A DNA stretch of 64,000 nucleotides from Bacillus norwichensis (GCF_014836955.1 NZ_JACSPV010000004.1:30837-94836); one strand, 5' to 3'; numbered from the stretch's first letter, positions 1-8,780 are shown. Notes: generated by a model from the sequence alone, not told the origin. Translations and numbers: made by a program.

Positions 1-208
1 CTTTCGTTTCCCAGACAGTATTTTTATAAGCTGTATCGCTTTGATCGAAGAATCTTTGATTGTACGGAACTGAATCCCAACTTGCGCAACAGGAGAAGAA
101 AAGCTGCGTTCAACTTATATAGTTAGTCAAACCTCAGAGGGCCTATTAATTAGCTCCTGTTAACCAAGCATTTCAGCAGCTCCCCTACTAAGCCATGGTC
201 ACACTAGA
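1..208. other. Gene-free window edge
   Basis: No recognisable gene. The plus strand is open from base 1 to a stop near 126 in one frame and to a stop near 72 in another, so the tail of a plus-strand gene entering from the left cannot be excluded, but neither peptide resembles a family I know. No clear terminator hairpin is visible downstream of the pxpA stop. Confidence 0.4.
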
Positions 209-976
209 TTAGCTGATGACTCCCCTGACTGGAACAATCTCTACATCATTCGCCTTCAATGCTGAAACAATCGTTTTCGCAAGCTCAGAGGCACCGGGGG
301 TATCTCCATGGATACAAACTGTCTGCGCCTTGACAAAAGCCTCTTTTCCATCATCGGTAATAACAGTCCCTTCTTTAACCATACGTACAACCCGTTGGGC
401 CATTTCATCATAATCCTGGATTGTCGGTCCCCTTCTAGTCAGCACGATTGATCCGCTTTCAGTATGTTCACGGTCTGAATATGTTTCAAGTGCAACAGGG
501 ATTCCCATTTTTTGTGCTTCTTCCCATACCTCAGAATGATTTAAGGCAAAAACAATCGTTTCTGGATTCACCTCGTGAATAGCCTCCAAAACTGCCCGTG
601 CAAGCTGCTTGTCTTCCATCGCTTTCATAAACAGTGCTCCATGAGGCTTGCAATGCTGAATATCCACCTGCAACGCTCTCGCAAATTCTCTCAGTGCTCC
701 AGTCTGATACGTAATATAGTCCTTCACTTCTTGAGCAGTGCATGTCATATAGCGCCGCCCAAATCCAAGAAGATCTGGAAAGCCCGGGTGGGCTCCGATC
801 CCCACTCCGTGCTCTTTTGCCAGCTCAACGGTCCTTCTCATCACTTGCGGATCTCCGGCATGGAAACCGCAGGCAATGTTGGCAGAGGTAATATACTTCA
901 TCATTTCTTCATCGTTGCCCAGCTCATAAAGAGCGAAGCTCTCACCCATATCGCAGTTTAAATCCACTTTATACAT
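209..976 (-). CDS. pxpA: 5-oxoprolinase subunit A (LamB/YcsF family)
   Basis: LamB/YcsF-family protein of 255 residues, the usual length. Family motifs are intact: DLNCDMGESF near the N-terminus, ANIACGFHAGD around residues 33-43, then GIGAHPGFPDLLGFGRR and CKPHGALF. With PxpB and PxpC this subunit forms the ATP-dependent prokaryotic 5-oxoprolinase that opens 5-oxoproline to glutamate in the cytosol. It is the last gene of a five-gene minus-strand operon, 8 bases after the biotin carboxylase gene. The start is the ATG at 976. Because the operon also encodes a biotin carboxylase and a biotin carrier, the substrate could be a different lactam or amide; that is inference. Family assignment is certain, exact substrate is not. 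Confidence 0.93.
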   Translation of the reverse strand: MYKVDLNCDMGESFALYELGNDEEMMKYITSANIACGFHAGDPQVMRRTVELAKEHGVGIGAHPGFPDLLGFGRRYMTCTAQEVKDYITYQTGALREFARALQVDIQHCKPHGALFMKAMEDKQLARAVLEAIHEVNPETIVFALNHSEVWEEAQKMGIPVALETYSDREHTESGSIVLTRRGPTIQDYDEMAQRVVRMVKEGTVITDDGKEAFVKAQTVCIHGDTPGASELAKTIVSALKANDVEIVPVRGVIS

Positions 977-984
977 CTTTGCAC

Positions 985-2328
985 CTACTTTCGTTGCTTC
1001 TGGAATTCATCAAGAAATTTCGTTGTGTACTCCCCTTTGTTAAAGCTTCCACTTTCCATGATGTCCTGGAGCAATAACAGATTGGTAGTGATACCATCTA
1101 CCTTCAACTGTTCCAAGGCTTCTTTCATTTTCTTGATGGCCTGATTTCTGTCACCGCCGTGAATGATGATTTTTCCAATCATTGGGTCATAAAAAGGCGA
1201 TACCTGACTTCCTTCTTCAATAGCGAAATCAAGTCGGGTATGTTCTGGTAAAACCAATCGTTTAATTGTTCCTGGAGAAGGAAAATATGTGTTTGGATCT
1301 TCAGCATACAGACGGCATTCGATAGAGTGCCCGTTCTTTGTGATATTTGACTGCTGAAAAGGAAGTTTCTCTCCCGCAGCAAGCTGAAGCTGAAGTTCTA
1401 CAAGGTCCAAGCCCGTAATCTCCTCTGTGACAGGGTGTTCAACCTGAAGACGTGTATTCATTTCAAGAAAGTAAAAGTTTTTCTCCCCATCGAAAATGAA
1501 TTCCATCGTACCAACATTCGTATATCCGATATGCTGTACACCGCGGATTGCAGTCTGCAGCAGCTCTTCCCTTCGTTGTTCATCCAAATACGGCGAAGGA
1601 CTCTCCTCGACAACTTTCTGGTTCCTTCGCTGGACTGAACACTCCCGTTCAAATAGGTGAATCACGTTTCCTTGTTTGTCCGCAGCAATTTGCACTTCGA
1701 TATGACGAGGATTGCTTATCCATTTTTCCAAGAACAGATCCCCATCTCCGAAAAACGATTCAGCCCGCTGTTTCGTAGAATCAAAAGCTTTTGCTAGTTC
1801 ATCAGCGTTATGAACGAGCTGCATCCCGATGCCGCCCCCGCCTGCACTAGCTTTTAGCATAAGTGGATAACCGATTTCCTCAGCAAGATTCACTGCTTCT
1901 TCAATCGAATTCAGCCGGCCTTCTGACCCAGGTACAACCGGAACCCCAGCCTTCTGCATCTGTGAGCGCGCTTCCAGTTTGCTGCCCATTAACTCTATCG
2001 ACTTGGCTGTTGGTCCAATGAATGTGATTCCTTCTTCCTCGCAACGACGCACAAATGTGGCGTTTTCTGATAAAAATCCATAGCCCGGATGAATAGCGTC
2101 TGCATTTGTTTCCTTAGCGGCTTGGATAATGTTGTCAATATCAAGATAGCTTTTCTTCGCCTGAGCTGGACCTACACAAACGGCAATTGTCGCTTCTTTA
2201 ACGAATGGCATCTCTGCATCCGCTTCCGAATAAACAGCAACCGTTTCTATGCCGAGACGCTGACATGTCCGTATGATCCTGCGGGCGATTTCTCCTCTAT
2301 TGGCTATTAATACTCTTTTAAAAAACAC
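985..2328 (-). CDS. Biotin carboxylase, AccC-like, of the oxoprolinase-type operon
   Basis: Biotin carboxylase of about 447 residues. It has the N-terminal Rossmann-like fold (VLIANRGEIARRI), an ATP-grasp glycine loop (KASAGGGGIGM), the metal and substrate motif EMNTRLQVEHPVTE, and the C-terminal biotin carboxylase domain. The family carboxylates the biotin of a carrier protein with bicarbonate and ATP. The best start is the GTG at 2328, eight bases after GGAG; the GTG at 2334 sits on top of that site. It lies directly downstream of a stand-alone biotin carrier and between pxpC and pxpA, so its partner carboxyltransferase is probably the PxpB/PxpC pair rather than AccAD. A housekeeping accC is expected elsewhere in the genome and was not seen here. 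Confidence 0.9.
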   Translation of the reverse strand: MFFKRVLIANRGEIARRIIRTCQRLGIETVAVYSEADAEMPFVKEATIAVCVGPAQAKKSYLDIDNIIQAAKETNADAIHPGYGFLSENATFVRRCEEEGITFIGPTAKSIELMGSKLEARSQMQKAGVPVVPGSEGRLNSIEEAVNLAEEIGYPLMLKASAGGGGIGMQLVHNADELAKAFDSTKQRAESFFGDGDLFLEKWISNPRHIEVQIAADKQGNVIHLFERECSVQRRNQKVVEESPSPYLDEQRREELLQTAIRGVQHIGYTNVGTMEFIFDGEKNFYFLEMNTRLQVEHPVTEEITGLDLVELQLQLAAGEKLPFQQSNITKNGHSIECRLYAEDPNTYFPSPGTIKRLVLPEHTRLDFAIEEGSQVSPFYDPMIGKIIIHGGDRNQAIKKMKEALEQLKVDGITTNLLLLQDIMESGSFNKGEYTTKFLDEFQKQRK

Positions 2329-2362
2329 AGGCACTTCTCCTTTTCAAAATCTAATTGATTAC

Positions 2363-2605
2363 TCATTTCAATTTGGCGATTTCTTGTCCGGCATCCAAAA
2401 GTTGCTCTTCCTCAACCAAAAACGATTCGATCACGCCATCTGCCTCAGCCTTGATCTCATAGTAATTTTTCATGACCTCAACTAGCCCAATCACATCTCC
2501 TGCCTTGACTGAATCTCCCTCATTAACAAATACCTCTTGATCCGGGGATGGTTTTCTGTAAAATACTCCTGGAATAGGTGAAATAATTGTTTTGTTCTCT
2601 TCCAT
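2363..2605 (-). CDS. Biotin carboxyl carrier protein (80 aa, lipoyl-like domain only)
   Basis: Small biotinyl domain protein of 80 residues with no N-terminal extension, about half the length of a normal AccB. The biotinylation site reads EVMKN (lysine about residue 47) rather than the common (E)AMKM; the glycines and the downstream AEADGVI turn are normal. It should carry carboxybiotin from the adjacent biotin carboxylase to the carboxyltransferase-like PxpB/C. An AGGAGG site lies inside the end of pxpC and the ATG follows the pxpC stop by 2 bases, so the two are translationally linked. Confidence 0.88.
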   Translation of the reverse strand: MEENKTIISPIPGVFYRKPSPDQEVFVNEGDSVKAGDVIGLVEVMKNYYEIKAEADGVIESFLVEEEQLLDAGQEIAKLK

Positions 2606-2607
2606 TG

Positions 2608-3594
2608 TTATGCCTCCTGCTGCGATATAATTTGTTCTCTTATTTGCTTGATTTTTTCCTTCTCAGCTTTTCTTGCTTCAAGTGCTTCATCAATACTGAC
2701 AGAGATAAAGCGTACTTTTTCATTCGTCTTCGCCTGAGCCATTTTATTCAGATCCGGGCTGATAATTGTAGCAATAGTCGCATATCCGCCTCCAGTAACA
2801 GCATCATTTAACAAAGCAATCGGCTCGACACCATCCGGTACCTGAATGGAACCGATTGGATAACCCAAATCCACCACATTGGAAGGATTGCTTCCGGCTC
2901 CAAATGGCTGCTCTCTTTCCACAAAATTCAGGCGCTCTCCTTTGAAACGATAACCAACCCGGTTGGCTTCAGGTGTAATAGTCCAATCCAATGAAAAGAA
3001 ACGTTCCTTACTTTCTTCAGTTAAACGGTAGCTGCACAGCCCCACAACGACCCGAATTTCATGTTTTTTAGAGTATGTGGGAATTAACTCCTCAGGGACA
3101 CGAGTTCCGACTTTTACTTCACTTCTGACGTCATCCCCAATTTTTAGCTCATCGCCTGCTTGCAAAGCACGCCCATCCAATCCGCCTATGCCGCATAAAG
3201 TATAGGTTGCTCTTGATTCCATAATCACCGGGACATCAATCCCACCTTGTACCGCCAAATAGACCCTTGCACCGCCTTTTACAAAATCAAACGAGAGTGT
3301 GTCCCCAGCTTTGATTGACAATGTCTCCCACATAGGAACCGGTCTCCCATTGATTTTTGGCGGAATCTCTCCCCCTGTTAGCGCAATAACAGCATCCCTC
3401 TCAAATTCAAGAATAGGCCCCATGTATGTAATTTCCAATGATGCTGCTCTATCATCATTACCAACAAGGACATTCCCCACTTTGTAAGAAAATTGGTCCA
3501 TTGCTCCAGAAGGAGGCATTCCCACCTCATAATATCCAATCCGCCCAACATCCTGAATGGTTGTTTGCAAACCCGGATTTTTCACTTTGATCAT
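2608..3594 (-). CDS. pxpC: 5-oxoprolinase subunit C / biotin-dependent carboxyltransferase (KipA family)
   Basis: 328-residue member of the PxpC/KipA (AHS2) family. Seen are the N-terminal block NPGLQTTIQDVGRIGY, SGAMDQFSYKVGN, and EITYMGPILEF, followed by the NRVGYRFKGERLNF segment and the QVPDGVEPIALLNDAVTGGGY segment near the C-terminus, all typical. The family has the fold of urea-carboxylase/allophanate carboxyltransferase domains, which fits a biotin carboxylase and carrier in the same operon. Its ATG overlaps the pxpB stop by 4 bases (ATGA), so PxpB and PxpC are probably made in equal amounts and form a complex. Confidence 0.92.
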   Translation of the reverse strand: MIKVKNPGLQTTIQDVGRIGYYEVGMPPSGAMDQFSYKVGNVLVGNDDRAASLEITYMGPILEFERDAVIALTGGEIPPKINGRPVPMWETLSIKAGDTLSFDFVKGGARVYLAVQGGIDVPVIMESRATYTLCGIGGLDGRALQAGDELKIGDDVRSEVKVGTRVPEELIPTYSKKHEIRVVVGLCSYRLTEESKERFFSLDWTITPEANRVGYRFKGERLNFVEREQPFGAGSNPSNVVDLGYPIGSIQVPDGVEPIALLNDAVTGGGYATIATIISPDLNKMAQAKTNEKVRFISVSIDEALEARKAEKEKIKQIREQIISQQEA

Positions 3595-4460
3595 GAGTAT
3601 AGCCTCCTTAGCACTTCTTCGGAAAACGTTTTCGGATTTTCGAGCACTTGTTTTGGAGTAAAACTGATCTCCTTTGTTAAATAGCGAAAAGTTCCTTTCT
3701 CTACCTCTTCCCTGATGGAATCGTACTCTTCCCGTGTTACACTCCGGTACCTGAAGATGTCACCTTGTTTAGGAAATGTCATCGTATCCTGGAAGTCGTA
3801 TAGCTTGCTGTCTTTTTCAAAGATTGGCGCGGCAGCAATTCCAAATAATTGGTAGCCTCCGGCTCCATCTACCGGATAAATCACGGAGAAAGCTCCTCCA
3901 AGACCGAAAGCCCTTTCAGGTGTGAAAGTTCTAGGCCGAACATATTTCGGTGCTTCAATCTGCTGGTCACGCGGCACCATCTGATAGCACCATGGAAGAC
4001 CAGGGACAAAACCAATCATCGTGACGAGATAGGGAGCTCCCGTCATGGCATCAATCAAAGCATCTGTTGAATCAAATCCATTGATTCGTGCCGTATATTC
4101 CAAATCCGTTGAGTTGGGGTCCTGATGCCGATCTCTAAATCGCATCAACGCCTCATGGGTCCATGGATCCTCAAACAAAACAGGGACGTCAACCATTCGT
4201 GAAGACAGTTCAAAATCATCAATAGATGTCGTCTGCTCCAACTCTTTCAGCTTTGAAATCAGCTCGTCCGGATGAATTTTTTCAGGTTCAAACCGAACCA
4301 TATAAGAAGCATTTGAAGGGCAAATATCCAAAATACCTGAGAGCTGCTCCTCTTTTAATCGTTTTGTTATTGCCATCGCCTGGAAGTTCACTTCTAGGCT
4401 CATCTCTTCTGACAGTTCGACAAAAATAAATTCATCTCCGCCATATTCATAACGCGTCAT
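3591..4460 (-). CDS. pxpB: 5-oxoprolinase subunit B / carboxyltransferase subunit (KipI family)
   Basis: 289-residue PxpB/KipI (AHS1) family protein, the first gene of the operon. The signature MIGFVPGLPWCYQM and the PKYVRPRTFTPERAFGLGGAFSVIYP block are present. It is longer than the roughly 240 residues of Bacillus subtilis KipI, with extra C-terminal sequence. The start chosen is the ATG at 4460, with GAGGTGA about seven bases upstream. An in-frame ATG at 4478 precedes that site and would place it inside the gene. KipI also inhibits sporulation kinase KinA in B. subtilis, but that role cannot be assumed for this biotin-linked version. Confidence 0.9.
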   Translation of the reverse strand: MTRYEYGGDEFIFVELSEEMSLEVNFQAMAITKRLKEEQLSGILDICPSNASYMVRFEPEKIHPDELISKLKELEQTTSIDDFELSSRMVDVPVLFEDPWTHEALMRFRDRHQDPNSTDLEYTARINGFDSTDALIDAMTGAPYLVTMIGFVPGLPWCYQMVPRDQQIEAPKYVRPRTFTPERAFGLGGAFSVIYPVDGAGGYQLFGIAAAPIFEKDSKLYDFQDTMTFPKQGDIFRYRSVTREEYDSIREEVEKGTFRYLTKEISFTPKQVLENPKTFSEEVLRRLYS

Positions 4461-4485
4461 TAGCCACTCACCTCTCATTTACTCT

Positions 4486-4509
4486 ATATTGTTATCTATA
4501 TCGCAATAT
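4486..4509. promoter_or_regulatory. 24-bp palindrome in the pxp operon leader, candidate operator
   Basis: Inverted repeat ATATTG-N2-AT-N4-AT-N2-CAATAT centred about 37 bases upstream of the pxpB start. The symmetry extends over twelve bases per half-site with matching AT steps. The size and position fit a dimeric repressor such as an IclR/KipR or GntR protein. No such regulator gene is adjacent, so the assignment is inferred from symmetry only. Confidence 0.35.
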
Positions 4510-4584
4510 TCATGCCAACAACGAAACGTGGTATCCTCCGATATTTCTTCTCTCTTCATCCATAAATATTTCAAAAATGAAATT

Positions 4585-4842
4585 CTAATATTTCATTTTT
4601 GAAATAAGAAATTCTTTAAGATGAAAAAATGCCGAAAACCAAATTCCCGAGCGTGGTGCAGAGATCCTTACGTTTTCCTCCTTCATTCCACATGACACTC
4701 CCCCTAAAATTCGAGTTATTTTCGCGAAGCCAGTACTAGCAAGAAGAAAGGGTACAGCTTCCAAGATAAACTTTTTCAGATATTTAAACTCAGAAACATC
4801 ACAGTTACTGTTTTCATGGACTTTACGTCCATTTGACCTCAA
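4585..4842 (-). other. Unrecognised short open frame in a 520-bp gap
   Basis: An 85-codon frame starting TTG at 4842 with no convincing ribosome binding site. It has a hydrophobic stretch in the middle and no recognised domain. The rest of the gap between pxpB and the sigma gene (4461-4986) is AT-rich with no other open frame of note. It may be decayed or chance sequence; I do not claim it is expressed. Confidence 0.2.
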
Positions 4843-4986
4843 AAGTATGATTGAATGATTGAATCATCTACAGACTTTATGTCGAAATTTGATTGTTTTA
4901 CTTAGGGTAGTTCCTTTCAAAATTTTTTTATAAAAAATGAACTTTTTGTATCTATTATTTCTCTTATAGATGAGTGAGGTGAGGGC

Positions 4987-5514
4987 ATGAATGCTGGTCG
5001 GTTGGTGAAAATGGCAAAAAAGGGAGATAAGGAAGCACTGCTTCAATTGATTATGGCCGAAAAGGATGCTTACTACAGGCTTGCTTTGTCGTACATGAAA
5101 AATGAGCATGATGCAATGGATGCCATGGAAGAAATGATCTTGATCCTATACGAAAAAATTGGAAACCTAAAAAAAGCTGAAGCTTTTTACAGCTGGAGCA
5201 AGACCATATTAGTGAACCTTTGTAAATCCATGCTCAACAAACAAAGGAAAGTGATCCCGCTGGAGAGTATGCCAGATGAACAACATTCTCACCAGGTTCC
5301 CCATGTAAACAGCGAACAACGTTTGGATATCCAACAAATGCTGGAACATCTGAACGAACATCAAAGAGAAACCATCCAGCTGAAATATTTGCACGATCTT
5401 GATTACAAAACAATAGCTGAAATAACTAATGTTTCAATCGGCACTGTCAAATCAAGGATTTTCGAAGGTTTGAAAAAACTGCGGGAACTTTTTGGGGGTG
5501 ATTCAAATGAATGA
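4987..5514 (+). CDS. ECF-type RNA polymerase sigma factor
   Basis: 175-residue sigma-70 family protein of the ECF group. Region 2 covers about residues 5-75 (AYYRLALSYMKNEHDAMDAMEEM) and region 4 about 105-170, with helix-turn-helix LDYKTIAEITNVSIGTVKSRIFEGLKKLRE. Start is the ATG at 4987 after GAGGTGAG. It is followed, with an 8-base overlap, by a DUF4179 membrane protein, the usual arrangement for an ECF factor and its cognate anti-sigma. A TGAACTTT-like element in the upstream AT-rich leader could be an autoregulated promoter, but this is weak. The signal is unknown. Confidence 0.9.
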   Translation: MNAGRLVKMAKKGDKEALLQLIMAEKDAYYRLALSYMKNEHDAMDAMEEMILILYEKIGNLKKAEAFYSWSKTILVNLCKSMLNKQRKVIPLESMPDEQHSHQVPHVNSEQRLDIQQMLEHLNEHQRETIQLKYLHDLDYKTIAEITNVSIGTVKSRIFEGLKKLRELFGGDSNE

Positions 5515-6784
5515 TATTGAAAAAAAGCTGAATGAAGAAAAAAGACGCCTGAGTACCATCACCGCACCAGAAGAATTGGAAGCAAGGTTAAAAAACTTTT
5601 TACATTCTGCCCCACCCAAAAGGTTGCAGCGCTCTCCTCTTCTAAAACTGGCGATCATCTCCCTAATTTTTATCGTTGCTACCGGATACCAATTTAATGC
5701 ATTAGCGTATTATGGAAAAAAACTGTTTGGATTTGATGAAGTAATGAGCGGAACTTTAAAGGAGCTGAACGACAAAGGGCTAGGGCAAGTCATTGAAAAA
5801 AAGACTGTTCTTGATGATGGAACAGATCTTACTATTAATGGTATCCTAACAGATTCCAACCAGCTCGTTATGTATTATACATTGGGCAACCAAAAAGGAT
5901 TGGATGTTGACACAAGCGACCTTTTTCAACCCACAGCCATAACCGGGCTTTTGACAGACTCCAATATGGAGAGCAGTACATTCATCGTTAGTGATGACGG
6001 GACAGAAATTAAAGGGACGATGTCATTTGAACCTGTCAGCCCTTTTTCAAAGAAATTGACATTACACTACTGGGACAAAGAGCAGATGAAGGAAAAGAGG
6101 ATTTCCTTTCCTTATAAGCCGAACAAAGCAATGCAGGCTGAGCTTAAGCAAAAGATAAATAAAACGATAAAAGTCGATAAAGGGACGATTAGCTTCAATT
6201 CAATTACAGCCTCTCCTACCTTAACAGTGATAAAAGGAAAAATGAACGTTAAAAACTTTGACAGAGTTAGCACAGCACTGGATGGCATCGAATTAATCGC
6301 CAATGGAACACAGGTGCCAATGGTGGGAGGCGAATATCAATCTGGTTTACTTGGAAACAAATTTGATGTTCGATTTGATACATTGCCCCAAAATCTGGAT
6401 TCATTAGAGCTGGTCGTGAAACATTTCGCCGGATACAAACTACTTGAAGAGAAGATTAAACTGGATTCTTCAAACTTTGAACCGGTCACAATCGCTGGAA
6501 AGGAAATGCTCATTCAAGAGGTCACGTTTACTTCAGAAGGATTGGAAATTACGATAGCCACAGATAAAGATGTCATGCTGGATGATGTGTACGTTGAAAC
6601 GAAAAATGGCAACATCCCTTTATCAACTACCCTAAATCAAACCGAAGAAGAGCAAGAACATGGACGCCTCATGAAAGTTCGTACACTGCTATTCAAGACA
6701 AAGAGCGAACCAGAGTCATTAGTAATAAAAGGAATGCATTATTTGAAACGCTATGACGAAAAAATCGACATCCCTGTAAAATGA
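5507..6784 (+). CDS. DUF4179 membrane protein, probable anti-sigma factor
   Basis: 425-residue single-pass membrane protein. A charged cytoplasmic N-terminus of about 45 residues is followed by one membrane segment (LLKLAIISLIFIVATGY), then the DUF4179 region (YYGKKLFGFDEVMSGTLKELN) and a long extracytoplasmic beta-rich part. The start is the ATG at 5507, six bases after GGGGGTG. An upstream in-frame TTG at 5492 lies before that site. It overlaps the sigma gene by 8 bases, so the pair is translationally coupled. Family and context suggest it sequesters the sigma factor until an envelope signal arrives. DUF4179 partners are known; the signal is not. Confidence 0.85.
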   Translation: MNDIEKKLNEEKRRLSTITAPEELEARLKNFLHSAPPKRLQRSPLLKLAIISLIFIVATGYQFNALAYYGKKLFGFDEVMSGTLKELNDKGLGQVIEKKTVLDDGTDLTINGILTDSNQLVMYYTLGNQKGLDVDTSDLFQPTAITGLLTDSNMESSTFIVSDDGTEIKGTMSFEPVSPFSKKLTLHYWDKEQMKEKRISFPYKPNKAMQAELKQKINKTIKVDKGTISFNSITASPTLTVIKGKMNVKNFDRVSTALDGIELIANGTQVPMVGGEYQSGLLGNKFDVRFDTLPQNLDSLELVVKHFAGYKLLEEKIKLDSSNFEPVTIAGKEMLIQEVTFTSEGLEITIATDKDVMLDDVYVETKNGNIPLSTTLNQTEEEQEHGRLMKVRTLLFKTKSEPESLVIKGMHYLKRYDEKIDIPVK

Positions 6785-6815
6785 TGCCTTTGGAAAAGCT
6801 TAAGAAGCATCTATC

Positions 6816-6854
6816 TTTCGCGGGTTCGTAAAATACATCATCGAACCCGCGAAA
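6816..6854. terminator. 13-bp perfect hairpin between convergent operons
   Basis: TTTCGCGGGTTCG and its exact complement flank a 13-base loop. It lies between the end of the anti-sigma gene (plus) and the end of the TauE gene (minus). There is no long T-run on either side beyond the TTT/AAA arms, so it may act in both directions or depend on other factors. Confidence 0.55.
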
Positions 6855-6920
6855 TTCACACATCGAAAACCGTTTAATAATGACTTGTTCCTAATAAAAA
6901 TTACTCTTTCCCGTCTCTAC

Positions 6921-7790
6921 TTAATGATTGGTTTTTACACTCATATTATGAAATTTAAAAATAAGCCAAACAAAAACTACTGCCACTACCAATGTTGACA
7001 CCAAAACTATTGGCAGCGAAACCATTAGTGAATCTACTAGGAATACAGCTATCGTCTGAACCGCAATGGCCATTATAATCAGGCACATAAAAAAATTCAA
7101 TGATTTTTCGCTTATTAATGCCGTTAACTTTCCTCCGATCAAGGCACCTATAACACCACTGATTCCAAGCGGTACGATGACATCCATCCGGATATATCCC
7201 CAACTCAATTTACCCAAAATAGTCCCAACACAAAGCAGCCCCCCTACAACCATGCCAGTGCCGACTGCCTGCCTGACCGTTAAACCGAATAGCCTTAGGA
7301 AGATGGGCATGTATAGAAATCCCGCTGCAACACCAATCATGCCTCCAACTGCCCCGACGATAACGCTGAGCAAAATAGAAATGAAATAGGGAAATCCATT
7401 TTCTGTATCAATGCTTTTTCCACTGCTCGGCAGAATAATCGCTACAGCAGCTAACAGCGCAAAAAAAGCAAAAATTCCTTGCAGCACATTGTCGCTGAGT
7501 GAGTTAGCCATCAAAGATGAAATTAAGCTGGATATCACTGCAGGTATACCAAAGAAAACAACAATTTTATTGACAACCAGTTTTTGCAGCCAAAAATAAA
7601 CCGCTCCTGATATTGTTGTAAAGAGGGTGTAAAAAGCAGTAGTCGTGACAATCTGTTTCATATTCAGTTTCAATTGGAAAATGGCCGATATCAGCATCAA
7701 CATGCTCGTAACAATAATGCTTCCACCTACCGACACCATGCCAGAAACGATTCCTGAAAATAAGCCAATCAAGAATGCTAAAATCCACAT
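6921..7790 (-). CDS. TauE/SafE family anion exporter
   Basis: 289-residue polytopic protein with about eight membrane segments and the TauE/SafE repeat pattern: SGMVSVGGSIIVTSML at the N-terminus and GAVGGMIGVAAGFLYMPIF in the second half. Members export or import sulfite, sulfonates or other small anions. It follows the YvgK-like regulator by 14 bases with a good GGTGGAGG site, so the two are one transcription unit divergent from modABC. The context hints at an oxyanion linked to molybdate homeostasis, but the substrate cannot be read from sequence. Confidence 0.85.
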   Translation of the reverse strand: MWILAFLIGLFSGIVSGMVSVGGSIIVTSMLMLISAIFQLKLNMKQIVTTTAFYTLFTTISGAVYFWLQKLVVNKIVVFFGIPAVISSLISSLMANSLSDNVLQGIFAFFALLAAVAIILPSSGKSIDTENGFPYFISILLSVIVGAVGGMIGVAAGFLYMPIFLRLFGLTVRQAVGTGMVVGGLLCVGTILGKLSWGYIRMDVIVPLGISGVIGALIGGKLTALISEKSLNFFMCLIIMAIAVQTIAVFLVDSLMVSLPIVLVSTLVVAVVFVWLIFKFHNMSVKTNH

Positions 7791-7804
7791 AATAGTCCTC
7801 CACC

Positions 7805-8722
7805 TTACTGCTCGTACAGGATCTCCCCTGTTTTTTCCACACCATACCCAAGCGACCGCAGTTCCTCTTGAAATTCGTTATGGTTTAATATCTCTGACAC
7901 AATGTTGATTAGTTGAATATTGTCTTCTTTTTTTAAAATGACTAAATCATAGCTCTCTGTCATAAGTGGGATAAAGTCAATACTCGCAACCTTGGCTGAT
8001 TGTGCAATGCCGACTCCGACATCCGAACGTCCATTAGCAATCACACTGGCCACTCCCAAATGACTCGTTTGGATATCTTCATATCCACTTACTAGATTTC
8101 TAGGTATACCATTTAGCCGGAGTTGTTCATCCAGAAGAACCCTCGCTCCTGCGCCTCTTTCCCGATTAATCAGCTTTATGCCCGGCTTAGCCAGATCTTT
8201 CCATGATTGAAAACCATGCGGATTTCCTTTCGCTACGTAAAGTCCCGCTTCACGTTGAAGCATGTGAATAACAACAAATGATTGGCTGACCAGCAATTTC
8301 CTTATATATGGGATATTGTACTGGAGTGTATCGCCATCAAGGAGGTGGGTACTCACCACATCTGTTTTTCCCAGATACATCGCAATCAAACTGTCCAGGC
8401 TGCCTCCATAAGAGCGTAGTGGTCGAAAATCGTCTGATTTTGCTTCTATCTGCCTTGCCAAAATATCAAGACTACTGTCCTGTCCACTGATCACGACTTG
8501 ACGTACTGTTTCTGAATCCGTCGTTTTAGGTTTCGCTCCTTGAGCGATCTTTACTTCCTGTCCTCGTGATTTATAATTTTCCAGTTCTTTCGCATCGACT
8601 CGCATTTGCCGTCCAACCCTAAAAGCCTGCAGCTCACCTTTTTTGATCAAATCGTACACTGTTAGCTTAGAAACTTTTAATGCTTTAGCAATTTCCTCTG
8701 TCGTAAAAGACTCGTTGTGCAA
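7805..8722 (-). CDS. YvgK-like regulator: excisionase-type HTH plus ModA-like binding domain
   Basis: 305-residue protein with an N-terminal MerR/excisionase-type helix-turn-helix (FTTEEIAKALKVSKLTVYDLIKKGELQAFRVGRQMRV, residues about 5-45). A C-terminal domain of about 220 residues belongs to the molybdate or sulfate-type periplasmic-binding fold used inside cytoplasmic regulators. The start is the TTG at 8722, seven bases after GAGGTG; the upstream TTG at 8737 overlaps that site. In B. subtilis the homologous yvgK sits beside the molybdate transporter genes; here it is divergent from modABC. It probably senses molybdate (or a related anion) and acts on the 20-bp repeats in the divergent promoter. 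Confidence 0.85.
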   Translation of the reverse strand: MHNESFTTEEIAKALKVSKLTVYDLIKKGELQAFRVGRQMRVDAKELENYKSRGQEVKIAQGAKPKTTDSETVRQVVISGQDSSLDILARQIEAKSDDFRPLRSYGGSLDSLIAMYLGKTDVVSTHLLDGDTLQYNIPYIRKLLVSQSFVVIHMLQREAGLYVAKGNPHGFQSWKDLAKPGIKLINRERGAGARVLLDEQLRLNGIPRNLVSGYEDIQTSHLGVASVIANGRSDVGVGIAQSAKVASIDFIPLMTESYDLVILKKEDNIQLINIVSEILNHNEFQEELRSLGYGVEKTGEILYEQ

Positions 8723-8780
8723 GAAAAAACACCTCAATATTCGTAATAATTACATTTTATCATTTACTTACATAAGCCGG

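Noticed and set aside
575..961. 128-codon plus-strand frame over pxpA
   Set aside because: Antisense to a clear LamB/YcsF gene with intact motifs.
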